DNA of 18,715 nt from Thermodesulfovibrionales bacterium. Its GTDB lineage: Bacteria; Nitrospirota; Thermodesulfovibrionia; Thermodesulfovibrionales; Dissulfurispiraceae. This document shows positions 5,818 to 14,185 of this stretch, piece after piece (positions within the stretch are counted from its first letter, which is position 1; each line of letters begins with the position of its first letter). The notes under the pieces were generated by a model that was not told the DNA's origin, ran no database searches, and saw only the letters and a program-made list of their open reading frames with translations. Position numbers and translations under genes: made by a program. Location: the NCBI GenBank assembly GCA_021129835.1, contig JAJOKM010000013.1, forward strand, positions 1-18,715, in the 5' to 3' direction.

Positions 5818-7554
5818 ATTACAGAGCTAATAAAAAAGGTATTTACAGATGAAAAGAAGAGAAGTGAAATGAAGGCAAGGGCGATCATCCTGGTTACTGT
5901 TATCTCTTTTGCCTTTTTTGCAGTTATTTTACGGCTTGTTGATATTATGCTCCTTAACCATGAACGGTTTGCGGCAAAGGCAACACTACAGCAGATAGGT
6001 AGAGAGGTGGTACCTGTCAAGCGAGGTATTATTTTTGATAGAACCGGCAGGAAACTCGCAATTAATATACATACAAAGTCTATTTATTCCAACCCTTCTG
6101 AAGTATCCTCACCAGAGGATACCGCAGTTGCCTTATCAAGGATACTCCAGCAGAAACCTGATACTACAATAACTATGTTGAACGCCGACAGTAGGTTTAG
6201 CTGGGTGTATAGGCAGCTTGGCATTGAGTATGCCCAAATGATAAAAGATTTAAATATAGCGGGCATTGGATTTATTCCCGAAATGATGAGATACTATCCA
6301 GGAGGCAGCCTCGCATCCCATATCATTGGCTTTGTGGGTATAGACAACCAAGGCCTCGAGGGCATCGAACTACGATATGACCGATACCTTGCCACAGGAA
6401 AAGAGAAATGGCTCTATATGGATCGAGATGCAAGGGGCAATATTCTTTCAGGCGGTTATAGGAAAGGAGAAATACAGGGCAATAATTTAGTCTTGACCAT
6501 AAGTGAAGGTCTCCAGCATATTGTGGAGACGAATTTAGATGCCGCCGTTTCAGAGTGGGAAGCAGCGTCAGCCACAGCGATAATGATGAACCCCCACACG
6601 GGTGAAATATTGGCAATGGCAAACAGACCAACCTTTGACCTTAATAATCCCTCAGGGACAGAAACAGGGCACAAGAGAAACAGGGCCATTACGGATATAT
6701 ACGAACAGGGTTCAACATTTAAAATAGTAGTTGCTGCGGCTGCTATTGAAGAAGGCATTATGGACCAGCATACTGAAATCGATTGCAGCGCCGGTTATAT
6801 AAAGGTGGGAGGCAGAAAGATGAGAGATGCCCACAGGCATCTGCATCGTGTCCTTACACTTAAAGAAGTAATGCAAAAATCCTCTAACGTAGGCACGATA
6901 AAAGTTGCACTCGAATTAGGCGAAGAGAGATTATATGAGTATACCAGACGTTTCGGTTTTGGCAGCAAGACGGGAATTGATCTGGTGGGAGAGGTTTCGG
7001 GATGGGTGAGACCACCAGAGTACTGGTCAAGATTGTCTATAGGTTCGGTGGCAATCGGGTATGAAGTTGCTGCTACTCCAATGCAGGTGTTAAGGGCGTA
7101 TGCGGTTGTCGCTAATGGAGGGTATCTTGTTAGACCTCATGTGGTTTCAGAAATATTATCCCCATGCGGAAAGGTTATTTATGAAGCTAATGTAGAGAAG
7201 CAGCGAATTATTTCTGAAAAGACGGTCACTTCTCTAAGAGAAATGTTAGAAGCAGTTACCGAAGAAGGCGGTACAGCTATAAGCGCCTCTATTGATGGAA
7301 ATCAGGTTGCTGGAAAGACAGGCACGGCACAAATGGTAGACCCTGCAACGGGACGACATTCGAGTGAAAAGCTTGTTAGTTCATTTGTAGGATTTGCACC
7401 TGCATATAACCCGGCAGTAGCGGTAATAGTCGTTATTCATGAACCACAAGGTGCAGAAGTGTACGGGGGAATCGTTGCAGCTCCTGTGTTTAGAGAGATA
7501 GTCAACGCATCGCTAACATACCTGGGAGTGCCAATGGATAATTTTAGAGAGTAG
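5812..7554 (+). CDS. ftsI: FtsI/PBP3-type septal peptidoglycan transpeptidase
   Basis: A class B penicillin-binding protein that crosslinks septal peptidoglycan in the periplasm with FtsW. It has an N-terminal membrane anchor (about 23-45), a dimerisation/pedestal domain beginning KRGIIFDRTGRKLA, and a transpeptidase domain with all three catalytic motifs: STFK (Ser301 nucleophile, Lys304), SSN (357-359) and KTGT (502-505). It is 580 residues long with no PASTA domain. The start is doubtful. ATG 5812 lies in the right arm of a palindromic repeat with no ribosome binding site, and no in-frame start lies upstream before a stop at 5776. ATG 5869 (residue 20), preceded by a weak GAGAAG, would still keep the membrane anchor and is a good alternative. 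Confidence 0.94.
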   Translation: MTITELIKKVFTDEKKRSEMKARAIILVTVISFAFFAVILRLVDIMLLNHERFAAKATLQQIGREVVPVKRGIIFDRTGRKLAINIHTKSIYSNPSEVSSPEDTAVALSRILQQKPDTTITMLNADSRFSWVYRQLGIEYAQMIKDLNIAGIGFIPEMMRYYPGGSLASHIIGFVGIDNQGLEGIELRYDRYLATGKEKWLYMDRDARGNILSGGYRKGEIQGNNLVLTISEGLQHIVETNLDAAVSEWEAASATAIMMNPHTGEILAMANRPTFDLNNPSGTETGHKRNRAITDIYEQGSTFKIVVAAAAIEEGIMDQHTEIDCSAGYIKVGGRKMRDAHRHLHRVLTLKEVMQKSSNVGTIKVALELGEERLYEYTRRFGFGSKTGIDLVGEVSGWVRPPEYWSRLSIGSVAIGYEVAATPMQVLRAYAVVANGGYLVRPHVVSEILSPCGKVIYEANVEKQRIISEKTVTSLREMLEAVTEEGGTAISASIDGNQVAGKTGTAQMVDPATGRHSSEKLVSSFVGFAPAYNPAVAVIVVIHEPQGAEVYGGIVAAPVFREIVNASLTYLGVPMDNFRE

Positions 7555-7571
7555 GAATTATTAGCTGTTCC

Positions 7572-9206
7572 ATGCAGATGAATGACGAGGTGAAGGCGAA
7601 GGTGAAGGTGAAAGATGTCCTAAAAGAGGGTTTTAGTGTACCCGGGGAGATCGAAAAGGATATCTCCATGATTGTATGTGACTCCAGAGATGTTAAAGGA
7701 GGCGAGCTGTTTGTGGCGATAAAGGGCGAACATTTTGACGGGCATGATTTTATCGAGGATGCGATCAAAAAAGGGGCTGTTGCCATAGTATATGAGCTGC
7801 AGAGGAAAAGGGACGAAAGGCACTGGCATGACTCGCTATTCATAGATAAGTATCCTCATATAGTCTGGATTGGAGTCGAAGACTGCCGGGATACAATTGC
7901 GGCGATGTCCAGTAAATTTTATGGAAGCCCTTCAGAAGAAGTTACCACTATCGGCATTACAGGTACAAATGGCAAGACGACTACATCATACCTGATTAAA
8001 TCCGTGATGGAGAAGTGGGGGCATAACGTTGGTCTGATCGGAACAATCGCTTATCTCATAAAGGATAAGGCTTATTATGCTTCACATACGACACCTGTGG
8101 CTCCTGTTTTTCAGTCACTGCTAAGAGAGATGGCGAATGAAGGATGCAGTCATGTAGTGGCTGAGGTCTCCTCCCATTCCTTATCTCAAAGGAGGGTCTA
8201 TTACACCGGATTTAAGATAGCGGTCTTTACAAATCTTACGCGGGAACATCTGGATTTCCATAAAACGATGGAGAATTATTTCATGGCAAAGACGAGACTG
8301 TTCACTGACCTCTTATCAGAGGGTGGTACTGCCATTGTAAATATTGATAATCCATATGGTGTAACGCTTGTAGATATACTGAAGAGACAGAGAGGCAATG
8401 AGATAAAGATACTCACCCTTTCTATCGAGAGCAATGAAGCGAATTTAGTAGCCTCTAACATAAAGACCACATATAAGGGGACGACATTTAAAGTAAGATT
8501 TAAAGGGCAGACGCCGGTTGAGCAGTTCGGTCTCTTTGAAGAGGAAATATTTTCGCCATTAATCGGGATATTCAATGTATATAACATTCTTTCTGCCATA
8601 TCTGCCTCGTTGTCATTAGGCATCCCGATTAAGACAATAAAGAGTGGAATTGCTACGGCAGAATTAATTAAAGGGAGATTCGAAAAGGTTGATCTAGGAC
8701 AGGATTTTCTTGCAATCGTGGATTATGCACATACAGACGACGCACTCAAAGGACTCTTATTGACTGCCCACCAGTTGATAGGTTGTCATCGGTTGGATAA
8801 AAAGTTAGATAATGGTATGGTTGATAGAAGGGGGAAAGACGGAAAAATTATTATAGTATTTGGCTGCGGAGGAAACAGGGATAAAGGGAAGAGGTCGAAA
8901 ATGGGAGAGATTGCGACGAGGCTTAGCGACCTTGCGATAATAACGACTGATAATCCGAGAGATGAGCTTCCAGACGAGATCATAAGAGATATAGAGGTGG
9001 GTATAGAGGGTGATAATTATATTGTTGTTCCAGACAGAAGTGTTGCCATCAACATGGCAGTGGAATTGGCATCTGACAATGACATAGTCCTGGTGGCGGG
9101 AAAAGGGCACGAGGATTATCAGGAAATTAAGGGAATACGTTATAATTTCAGTGACAGAGAGGTGCTCGAAGATGCGGTCCGGAGGAGGACTAAAAAATCT
9201 CCTTAA
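7572..9206 (+). CDS. murE: UDP-MurNAc-L-Ala-D-Glu:meso-diaminopimelate ligase
   Basis: A cytoplasmic ATP-dependent ligase adding the third residue of the stem peptide. Visible: the N-terminal uridine-binding region (DSRDVKGGELFVAI), the P-loop GTNGKTT with Lys135, the EVSSHSL block, the segment YFMAKTRLF with the lysine expected to be carbamylated, FGCGGNRDKGKR and TTDNPRDE. DNPR marks meso-DAP specificity. It is 544 residues, rather long: about 17 extra residues sit just before FGCGG (roughly GCHRLDKKLDNGMVDRRGK), where the DNA has loose GTT-GATA repeats. The N-terminus is Lys/Val-rich from a GAAGGTGAAGGT tract. ATG 7572 lacks a strong ribosome binding site, and in-frame GTGs a few codons later (from 7590) are alternatives. 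Confidence 0.94.
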   Translation: MQMNDEVKAKVKVKDVLKEGFSVPGEIEKDISMIVCDSRDVKGGELFVAIKGEHFDGHDFIEDAIKKGAVAIVYELQRKRDERHWHDSLFIDKYPHIVWIGVEDCRDTIAAMSSKFYGSPSEEVTTIGITGTNGKTTTSYLIKSVMEKWGHNVGLIGTIAYLIKDKAYYASHTTPVAPVFQSLLREMANEGCSHVVAEVSSHSLSQRRVYYTGFKIAVFTNLTREHLDFHKTMENYFMAKTRLFTDLLSEGGTAIVNIDNPYGVTLVDILKRQRGNEIKILTLSIESNEANLVASNIKTTYKGTTFKVRFKGQTPVEQFGLFEEEIFSPLIGIFNVYNILSAISASLSLGIPIKTIKSGIATAELIKGRFEKVDLGQDFLAIVDYAHTDDALKGLLLTAHQLIGCHRLDKKLDNGMVDRRGKDGKIIIVFGCGGNRDKGKRSKMGEIATRLSDLAIITTDNPRDELPDEIIRDIEVGIEGDNYIVVPDRSVAINMAVELASDNDIVLVAGKGHEDYQEIKGIRYNFSDREVLEDAVRRRTKKSP

Positions 9207-9226
9207 GCCCGAATTTGCCAGAAGGC

Positions 9227-9255
9227 TTGTCACTGTCAACTCAACAATATTAAAT
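9227..9255 (+). promoter_or_regulatory. Weak candidate internal promoter before murF
   Basis: TTGTCA (9227-9232, five of six to TTGACA) and TTAAAT (9250-9255, four of six to TATAAT) are 17 bp apart in the 92-bp murE-murF gap, one of only three sizeable gaps in the cluster. It could give an internal start for murF onward, but such matches are common in AT-rich DNA. Confidence 0.22.
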
Positions 9256-9298
9256 TTAGAGACTCAAGTCAAAAGAACAGCTTTGCAGAGGTAGTTAG

Positions 9299-10702
9299 AT
9301 GTTGAACAGTAGTGATGTAATTGAGGCAACAGGCGGAGAGATTATTTCGAGTGGGACAAGCGGCTTTTCAGGAATATCGATAGATTCAAGGACCATAAAG
9401 AGTGGAGAGGTATTTGTTGCACTAAAGGGAAATAAATTCGATGGCCATGATTTTGTGAAGCATGCCGTAGGGGAAGGGGAAGGCGCTATTGTGGACTCGC
9501 TGTTTCGGGTTCACAATTCAAAATTCAGAGACAAGACGGTAATTCTTGTCGAAAATACCTTAATTGCCCTGCATAGCCTGGCGAGATACATGAGAAAAAG
9601 ATTCAGTGGCAATGTGATAGGGGTGGTTGGAAGCAACGGAAAGACCACGACAAAGGAGCTTATTTCATCAATCCTTGGTACAAGATCGAGTCTGCTTAAA
9701 ACATTTGGGAACCTTAACAATCATATAGGGATGCCACTTTCGATTGTAAATGGGATGATAAATTGGCGGGCAGAAGATGATGGGGCTATGGTTCTTGAGA
9801 TGGGCACAAACAGGCCTGGCGATATAGATGAACTCTGCAGTATTGCAGATCCGGATATAGGTGTTATTACAAATATAGGATATGAACACCTTAGAGGTTT
9901 TGGTTCTCTGCAGAAGGTCAGAGACTCAGAACTCGAAATATTGCCTTATGTTAAGAGAGTGATTGTGAATGCCGATGACTTATTTCTTATGGAAGGCATA
10001 AGGAGCGCAGAGTTCGGAGGTGAGGTCATAACCTTTGGTATAGAGACAGATAACGCAGATTTGTCTGTAAGGGATATTATTTTTTCAGAAGATGGAACAA
10101 GGTTTTCTATATATGCGAGCAAGGGGTTGATCGATATAAACTCCAGTCTATTAGGCCGTTTCAATGTATATAATTCTCTTTCTGCATCTGCCACCGCATA
10201 TGCCGTCGGATTTAATCTTCAAGAAATAAAGAAGGGCTTAGAATCTTTTGAAGGTGTAAGGGATAGGTTTGAACTAAAAAAATACCGGGGCGTGATGCTT
10301 TTAAATGATGTTTATAATGCCAATCCTTCATCAATGGATGAGTCTATAAGCGAGACGGTGAGACTTCTTAAGTATTCTGGAGAAAAGGACTGCAGATACA
10401 AAAGGGCAATAGTAGTCTTGGGTGATATGCTCGAACTCGGGGATTATGGTGTCATTGCCCATAAAAAGCTGGGACAGAGGCTATCTAAGCTGTCTGTCGA
10501 TACCTTTATTGGAGTTGGGCCACTCATGTCTTTTGCCGTTAGTGAGTTTGGTAAAGGAGGGATCTGTACTGCCACACCGGATGATGCTGCTTGGGAGGCC
10601 AAAAAGATACTTAAAGATGGAGACATTGTGCTGATAAAGGGATCACGCGAGATGGGAATGGAAAAAGTGACAAGGTCAATAGAGAGTGGGTTGGAAAAGT
10701 AA
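9299..10702 (+). CDS. murF: UDP-MurNAc-tripeptide:D-Ala-D-Ala ligase
   Basis: A cytoplasmic ligase that adds D-Ala-D-Ala to complete the UDP-MurNAc-pentapeptide. Visible: the N-terminal substrate domain (SIDSRTIKSGEVFVALKG), the P-loop GSNGKTTTKE with Lys115, TFGNLNNHIGMPLS, LEMGTNRPGDI, TNIGYEHL, and the MurF-type NDVYNANPSSM block. 467 residues, normal size. ATG 9299 has a moderate AGAGG upstream. Residues 69-78 (FRVHNSKFRD) look like a small loop insertion encoded by four 7-nt repeats (9503-9530). The stop overlaps the mraY ATG by one base. Confidence 0.95.
   Translation: MLNSSDVIEATGGEIISSGTSGFSGISIDSRTIKSGEVFVALKGNKFDGHDFVKHAVGEGEGAIVDSLFRVHNSKFRDKTVILVENTLIALHSLARYMRKRFSGNVIGVVGSNGKTTTKELISSILGTRSSLLKTFGNLNNHIGMPLSIVNGMINWRAEDDGAMVLEMGTNRPGDIDELCSIADPDIGVITNIGYEHLRGFGSLQKVRDSELEILPYVKRVIVNADDLFLMEGIRSAEFGGEVITFGIETDNADLSVRDIIFSEDGTRFSIYASKGLIDINSSLLGRFNVYNSLSASATAYAVGFNLQEIKKGLESFEGVRDRFELKKYRGVMLLNDVYNANPSSMDESISETVRLLKYSGEKDCRYKRAIVVLGDMLELGDYGVIAHKKLGQRLSKLSVDTFIGVGPLMSFAVSEFGKGGICTATPDDAAWEAKKILKDGDIVLIKGSREMGMEKVTRSIESGLEK
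9503..9530 (+). repeat. Heptad repeat tract inside murF
   Basis: Four consecutive 7-nt units, TTTCGGG, TTCACAA, TTCAAAA, TTCAGAG, encode residues 69-78 of MurF in the loop between the strand ending AIVDS and the one starting KTVILVEN. The TTCA-N3 unit matches the heptads inside the two terminal-inverted-repeat elements (129-204, 16685-16810). The tract reads in frame without disturbing the flanking motifs. Confidence 0.5.
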
Positions 10703-11784
10703 TGTTACATGAGTTGTTTTATAGCTTGCATATCTATTTTCCGCTGCTTAATGTATTTCAATATATAACATTCAGAACAGCCTTAGCTGCCCTGACTGCT
10801 ATGATTGTTACATTTGTTGCCGCGCCACATATTATTAAGCGGCTTAAAAGGGCAGGTATGACGCAGCAGATAAGAGATGATGGACCGAAGAACCATTTCT
10901 TAAAAGTTGGCACACCGACAATGGGTGGTAGCATTATACTCCTATCAATCACTGTCTCTATGCTAATGTGGGGGGATCTTAAAAATATCTATATATGGGT
11001 AGCAATGGCTTCATTGTTAGGGCTTGGCGCTATCGGTCTTCTGGATGACTACCTGAAGGCGGCAAGAAAGAGTCCGAAGGGGCTGAAGGCTGGTCATAAA
11101 TTCGGCGCTCAACTTCTTGTTGCCATTGCTGTCGTTATGCTTCTTCATCTCCATACCACTGGTCAATATGCGACGGTCCTTACGGTACCATTTTTAAAAG
11201 AGTGGCTTTTTGATGTAGGCATTTTTTACATCCCTTTTGCGATTTTTGTTATCGTCAGTTTTTCTAATGCGGTAAACCTCACAGATGGTCTGGACGGGCT
11301 TGCTGTTGGTCTTGTTGCTATTATTACTTCAGTAGCTGCTGTACTGGTTTATCTCTCTGGCCATGCAGTGTTTGCAGACCATTTATGCATACTCTTTCTT
11401 CCGGGAGTTGGTGAGTTGACGGTATTTTGCGGTGCAATGCTTGGCGCCACCCTCAGTTTTTTGTGGTATAATGCCCACCCTGCGGAGGTCTTTATGGGCG
11501 ATGTTGGTTCATTGGGGTTAGGAGGCGCCATTGGTGCACTCGCAGTCATGTCGAAGCACGAGATCGTTCTGGCTATAGCGGGCGGTATATTTGTGATGGA
11601 GGCAGCCTCGGTTATTTTACAGGTCTTATCGTTTAAGTTTACGGGTAAAAGAATATTTAAGATGGCTCCTTTGCATCACCATTTCGAACTAAAGGGCTGG
11701 CCAGAGTCGAAGGTTTTAGTAAGATTCTGGATTATTGGAATAATTCTTGCGCTAATAGCCCTTGCAACTCTAAGACTGAGGTGA
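10702..11784 (+). CDS. mraY: Phospho-MurNAc-pentapeptide translocase (lipid I synthase)
   Basis: An integral membrane enzyme that transfers phospho-MurNAc-pentapeptide from UDP to undecaprenyl phosphate on the cytoplasmic face, giving lipid I. 360 residues, the same as E. coli MraY, with many hydrophobic helices. Catalytic and Mg-binding residues fall at the E. coli numbering: Asp115-Asp116 (DDYLK) and Asp267 (GDVGSL). The NLTDGLDGLA block (192-201) and the HHH motif (325-327, APLHHHFELKGW) are also present. ATG 10702 overlaps the murF stop by 1 nt. The 3' end carries the AGGTGA ribosome binding site of the next gene. Confidence 0.97.
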   Translation: MLHELFYSLHIYFPLLNVFQYITFRTALAALTAMIVTFVAAPHIIKRLKRAGMTQQIRDDGPKNHFLKVGTPTMGGSIILLSITVSMLMWGDLKNIYIWVAMASLLGLGAIGLLDDYLKAARKSPKGLKAGHKFGAQLLVAIAVVMLLHLHTTGQYATVLTVPFLKEWLFDVGIFYIPFAIFVIVSFSNAVNLTDGLDGLAVGLVAIITSVAAVLVYLSGHAVFADHLCILFLPGVGELTVFCGAMLGATLSFLWYNAHPAEVFMGDVGSLGLGGAIGALAVMSKHEIVLAIAGGIFVMEAASVILQVLSFKFTGKRIFKMAPLHHHFELKGWPESKVLVRFWIIGIILALIALATLRLR

Positions 11785-11788
11785 AATC

Positions 11789-12823
11789 ATGAAAAAATTG
11801 CAATCTTTATGTTGTTTTATGTTTATTGCTCTCTTTCTATTGCATATTAATTCCGAGGCAGATGCGATTTCTGCTCGGGCGGCAATCGCGATAGAGGGTG
11901 AGAGATGGGAAATACTGTATGCAAAGAATCCAACTCTCAAACTTCAACCTGCAAGCATAACAAAGCTCGTTACAGCAATAGTTGTGATGGACAAGATTAG
12001 TCCCGATAGCGTTATTACTATAAGCAGGAATGCGGCAAATACTCCATTTACTAATAACTTAAAGTCAGGGGATAGGTTTACCGTAAGGTGTCTCCTCTAT
12101 CTTGCCCTGCTCGAATCTTCAAATGGAGCGACAGTTGCCCTTGCGGAGGCAGTTGCTGGTTCTGAGAGGGCGTTTGTTACACTAATGAACAGAAGAGCAG
12201 CTCAACTCGGAGCGAAAAATACAAGGTTTGCAAATTCATCAGGACTTCCTGGTGGCAAGCAGCATACCACAGTCTATGATCTTGCAAAAATTATGAATGA
12301 ATCCATTGGGTATCCATTGATAAGAGAGATAATCAATACACGGGGAAGAGAATTATCTACTCGCAGCGGAAGAAGTATCTTTACGAGGAGCACAAATCAG
12401 CTTCTCTGGGATAGAAGGGATATGATCGGAGGCAAAACAGGCTTTACAAGGGCAGCAAGACATGGCTTTGCCGGTGTCACCAGAAAGGGGCAAAGCAATA
12501 TCATAACTGTCGTCCTGGGGGCGCCCAGTAGAAGTAATCTCTGGAGAGATACAAACTTGCTCTTAGCAAGGGGATATAGCGTCTTAAGCCGAGGAACTGG
12601 ACCCGTTATTCATTTTAGCAACGCTACCAGGCGAAACAATCACATAAAGGCAGCAAAATTTCTTCATGATAGGGCAGTAGTAAAAGAGGAGATTGTTAGG
12701 AGGGATAGGATGATTGTTGGAAGTCAGGTGACCATTAGGAATAGAGGTATAAAAGAGGCGAAATCTTCTCTGAATAGAATCAAGGAAAGAATCGAAAGAA
12801 ATAAAATGATCTGCAAAAGATAG
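11789..12823 (+). CDS. Secreted D-Ala-D-Ala carboxypeptidase (PBP5/DacA-like) in the murD slot
   Basis: 344 residues, peptidase S11 family (low-molecular-mass penicillin-binding protein). It has a signal peptide (about 1-26, likely cleavage after ADA) and the active-site motifs SITK (Ser56, Lys59), SSN (110-112) and KTG (216-218, in GGKTGFT). It would remove the terminal D-Ala from pentapeptides in the periplasm. The PBP5-type C-terminal beta domain is missing; instead the C-terminal ~45 residues are strongly basic and end in a possible amphipathic helix (LNRIKERIERNKMI) that could hold it on the membrane. It is fully embedded in the operon: 4 bp after mraY, with AGGTGA overlapping the mraY stop, and 8 bp before ftsW. 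murD normally occupies this position. Confidence 0.92.
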   Translation: MKKLQSLCCFMFIALFLLHINSEADAISARAAIAIEGERWEILYAKNPTLKLQPASITKLVTAIVVMDKISPDSVITISRNAANTPFTNNLKSGDRFTVRCLLYLALLESSNGATVALAEAVAGSERAFVTLMNRRAAQLGAKNTRFANSSGLPGGKQHTTVYDLAKIMNESIGYPLIREIINTRGRELSTRSGRSIFTRSTNQLLWDRRDMIGGKTGFTRAARHGFAGVTRKGQSNIITVVLGAPSRSNLWRDTNLLLARGYSVLSRGTGPVIHFSNATRRNNHIKAAKFLHDRAVVKEEIVRRDRMIVGSQVTIRNRGIKEAKSSLNRIKERIERNKMICKR

Positions 12824-12831
12824 ATGGCGAT

Positions 12832-14115
12832 ATGATACTGAAAAGCGATAAATGGATACTGCTGATTGTCTTTTTGCTTATAGTTATTGGGGCGTTAGCT
12901 ATCTTCAGTTCTACCTCGGTGATCCCTCCTGATGTTGTGAAAAGATATAGCGAAAGAGGCATAGCGCCATGTCAATTTAATTATCTCAAGCGGCATCTGT
13001 TTGCAGTATTAGTAGGAATAATTGCTATGTTTGCTGCCTCTATAGTAAAACTGGATCACCTAAGAAAGATGGCAGTGCCTCTGCTCGTTTTATCCTTTTG
13101 TTGTCTCCTATTGGTCTTTACTGAGTTAGGGGTTAGAGGAGGCGGTGCAACTAGGTGGCTACAGGTCTTCTCGTTCACTTTTCAGCCCTCTGAAATTGCG
13201 ATGCTCTCTATGGTTACATTCCTTGCATGGTATATGAGCATTCCCAGTTATAAGAGAGATAAGTTTGTGTCGTTTGCAATTCCTATTGGTGTAATGGTCG
13301 CGTTTCAGGTCATATTTTTAAAACAGCCTGCCTTCGGAACTGCCATGGGTCTTGGTATTGTTACGATGGCGATGCTATTTTTATCAGGTATAAGATTGCG
13401 CTATTTCTTTTTACTTGCGATCACTGCAATTCCTATTGTTGCCAAACTGTTATTAGAGCCTCGCAAGTGGGCGAGGGTGGCATCATTTCTTGACCCATGG
13501 GAAGATCCCCTCGGCAGAGGGTTCCAGATTATCCAATCATTTATAGCCCTTGGAAGCGGTGGTCTCACAGGGGTAGGGCTGGGAGAAGGGAGACAGAAAC
13601 TTTCATTCCTGCCAGAGGTTCATACGGACTTCATATTTTCGCTGATAGGAGAAGAAGTTGGTTTTATAGGCGCTGCTTTTGTTGTCTTTCTGTTTTTTAT
13701 GCTATTTATCAGAGGAGTTGCTATTTCAAAAAAGACTGTCGAGCCCTTTTCATATTATTTGTGCTTTGGGATATCAATGATGGTAGCGCTCCAAGCAATT
13801 ACCAATTTTGCTGTCGCTACGGGAATGGTTCCTACGACGGGTCAAACGCTGCCCTTTATTAGCTACGGAGGCACATCACTGGTTGTTAGCATGACATCCA
13901 TAGGATTACTCCTGAATATCTCCAGAAATATAGGACAGGAAAATATAAGCAGTAAGTTCGTGTCTCGCAATTCAGGGGTTACAATTAATGAGTCTCTGGG
14001 GTCTCAGAAAATTGCAGACAATATGCGGAGGACGCCTCAATATCCTCAGTGGTATAAAGGATATGGATATAAGATGTATAATATAGACAGAAGGGAAAGT
14101 TCCCACTCGAAATGA
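12832..14115 (+). CDS. ftsW: FtsW, SEDS-family septal peptidoglycan polymerase, with altered core residues
   Basis: A polytopic SEDS glycosyltransferase that polymerises lipid II at the septum with FtsI. Family motifs are clear: GGGATRWL (Trp109), FQPSE (117-121), NPWEDP-like DPWEDPLGRGFQ, LPEVHTDFIF with Asp266 (the loop Asp required in FtsW/RodA), and GQTLPFISYGG. Two normally conserved charged positions are changed: the Lys of the PSExxK motif is Met124 (E121-I-A-M), and the Asp of QPD[LF]GT is Ala167 (KQPAFGTA). Each differs from the expected codon by a single base (AAG to ATG, GAC to GCC). The 427-residue length comes from an unusual hydrophilic C-terminal tail of about 60 residues, rich in Ser, Arg and Tyr. 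The ribosome binding site is weak; the gap to the carboxypeptidase is 8 bp. Confidence 0.93.
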   Translation: MILKSDKWILLIVFLLIVIGALAIFSSTSVIPPDVVKRYSERGIAPCQFNYLKRHLFAVLVGIIAMFAASIVKLDHLRKMAVPLLVLSFCCLLLVFTELGVRGGGATRWLQVFSFTFQPSEIAMLSMVTFLAWYMSIPSYKRDKFVSFAIPIGVMVAFQVIFLKQPAFGTAMGLGIVTMAMLFLSGIRLRYFFLLAITAIPIVAKLLLEPRKWARVASFLDPWEDPLGRGFQIIQSFIALGSGGLTGVGLGEGRQKLSFLPEVHTDFIFSLIGEEVGFIGAAFVVFLFFMLFIRGVAISKKTVEPFSYYLCFGISMMVALQAITNFAVATGMVPTTGQTLPFISYGGTSLVVSMTSIGLLLNISRNIGQENISSKFVSRNSGVTINESLGSQKIADNMRRTPQYPQWYKGYGYKMYNIDRRESSHSK

Positions 14116-14138
14116 GGAAGATCTCAATAACTTAGGGG

Positions 14139-14166
14139 GCCGTGCCTTCGGGATTGAAGACACGGC
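14139..14166 (+). other. Hairpin between ftsW and murG
   Basis: GCCGTGCCTTC and GAAGACACGGC form an 11-bp stem with one C/A mismatch around a 6-nt loop (GGGATT). It lies between the ftsW stop and the murG ribosome binding site (AGGAAGGG at 14167-14174). No run of T follows (only GGGTTTATTTTCGG), so it is more likely an RNA-processing or translation-modulating structure than a terminator. Confidence 0.45.
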
Positions 14167-14185
14167 AGGAAGGGTTTATTTTCGG

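Noticed and set aside
9503..9530. CRISPR-like array
   Set aside because: Repeats are 7 nt, contiguous, degenerate and inside conserved genes; no spacer structure and no cas genes.
11789..12823. Possibility that the gene in the murD position is a divergent MurD
   Set aside because: It has a signal peptide and SxxK/SxN/KTG serine-peptidase motifs and no P-loop or Mur ligase motifs.
14139..14166. Rho-independent terminator between ftsW and murG
   Set aside because: The stem is good but no U-run follows, and stopping there would separate murG from the operon.
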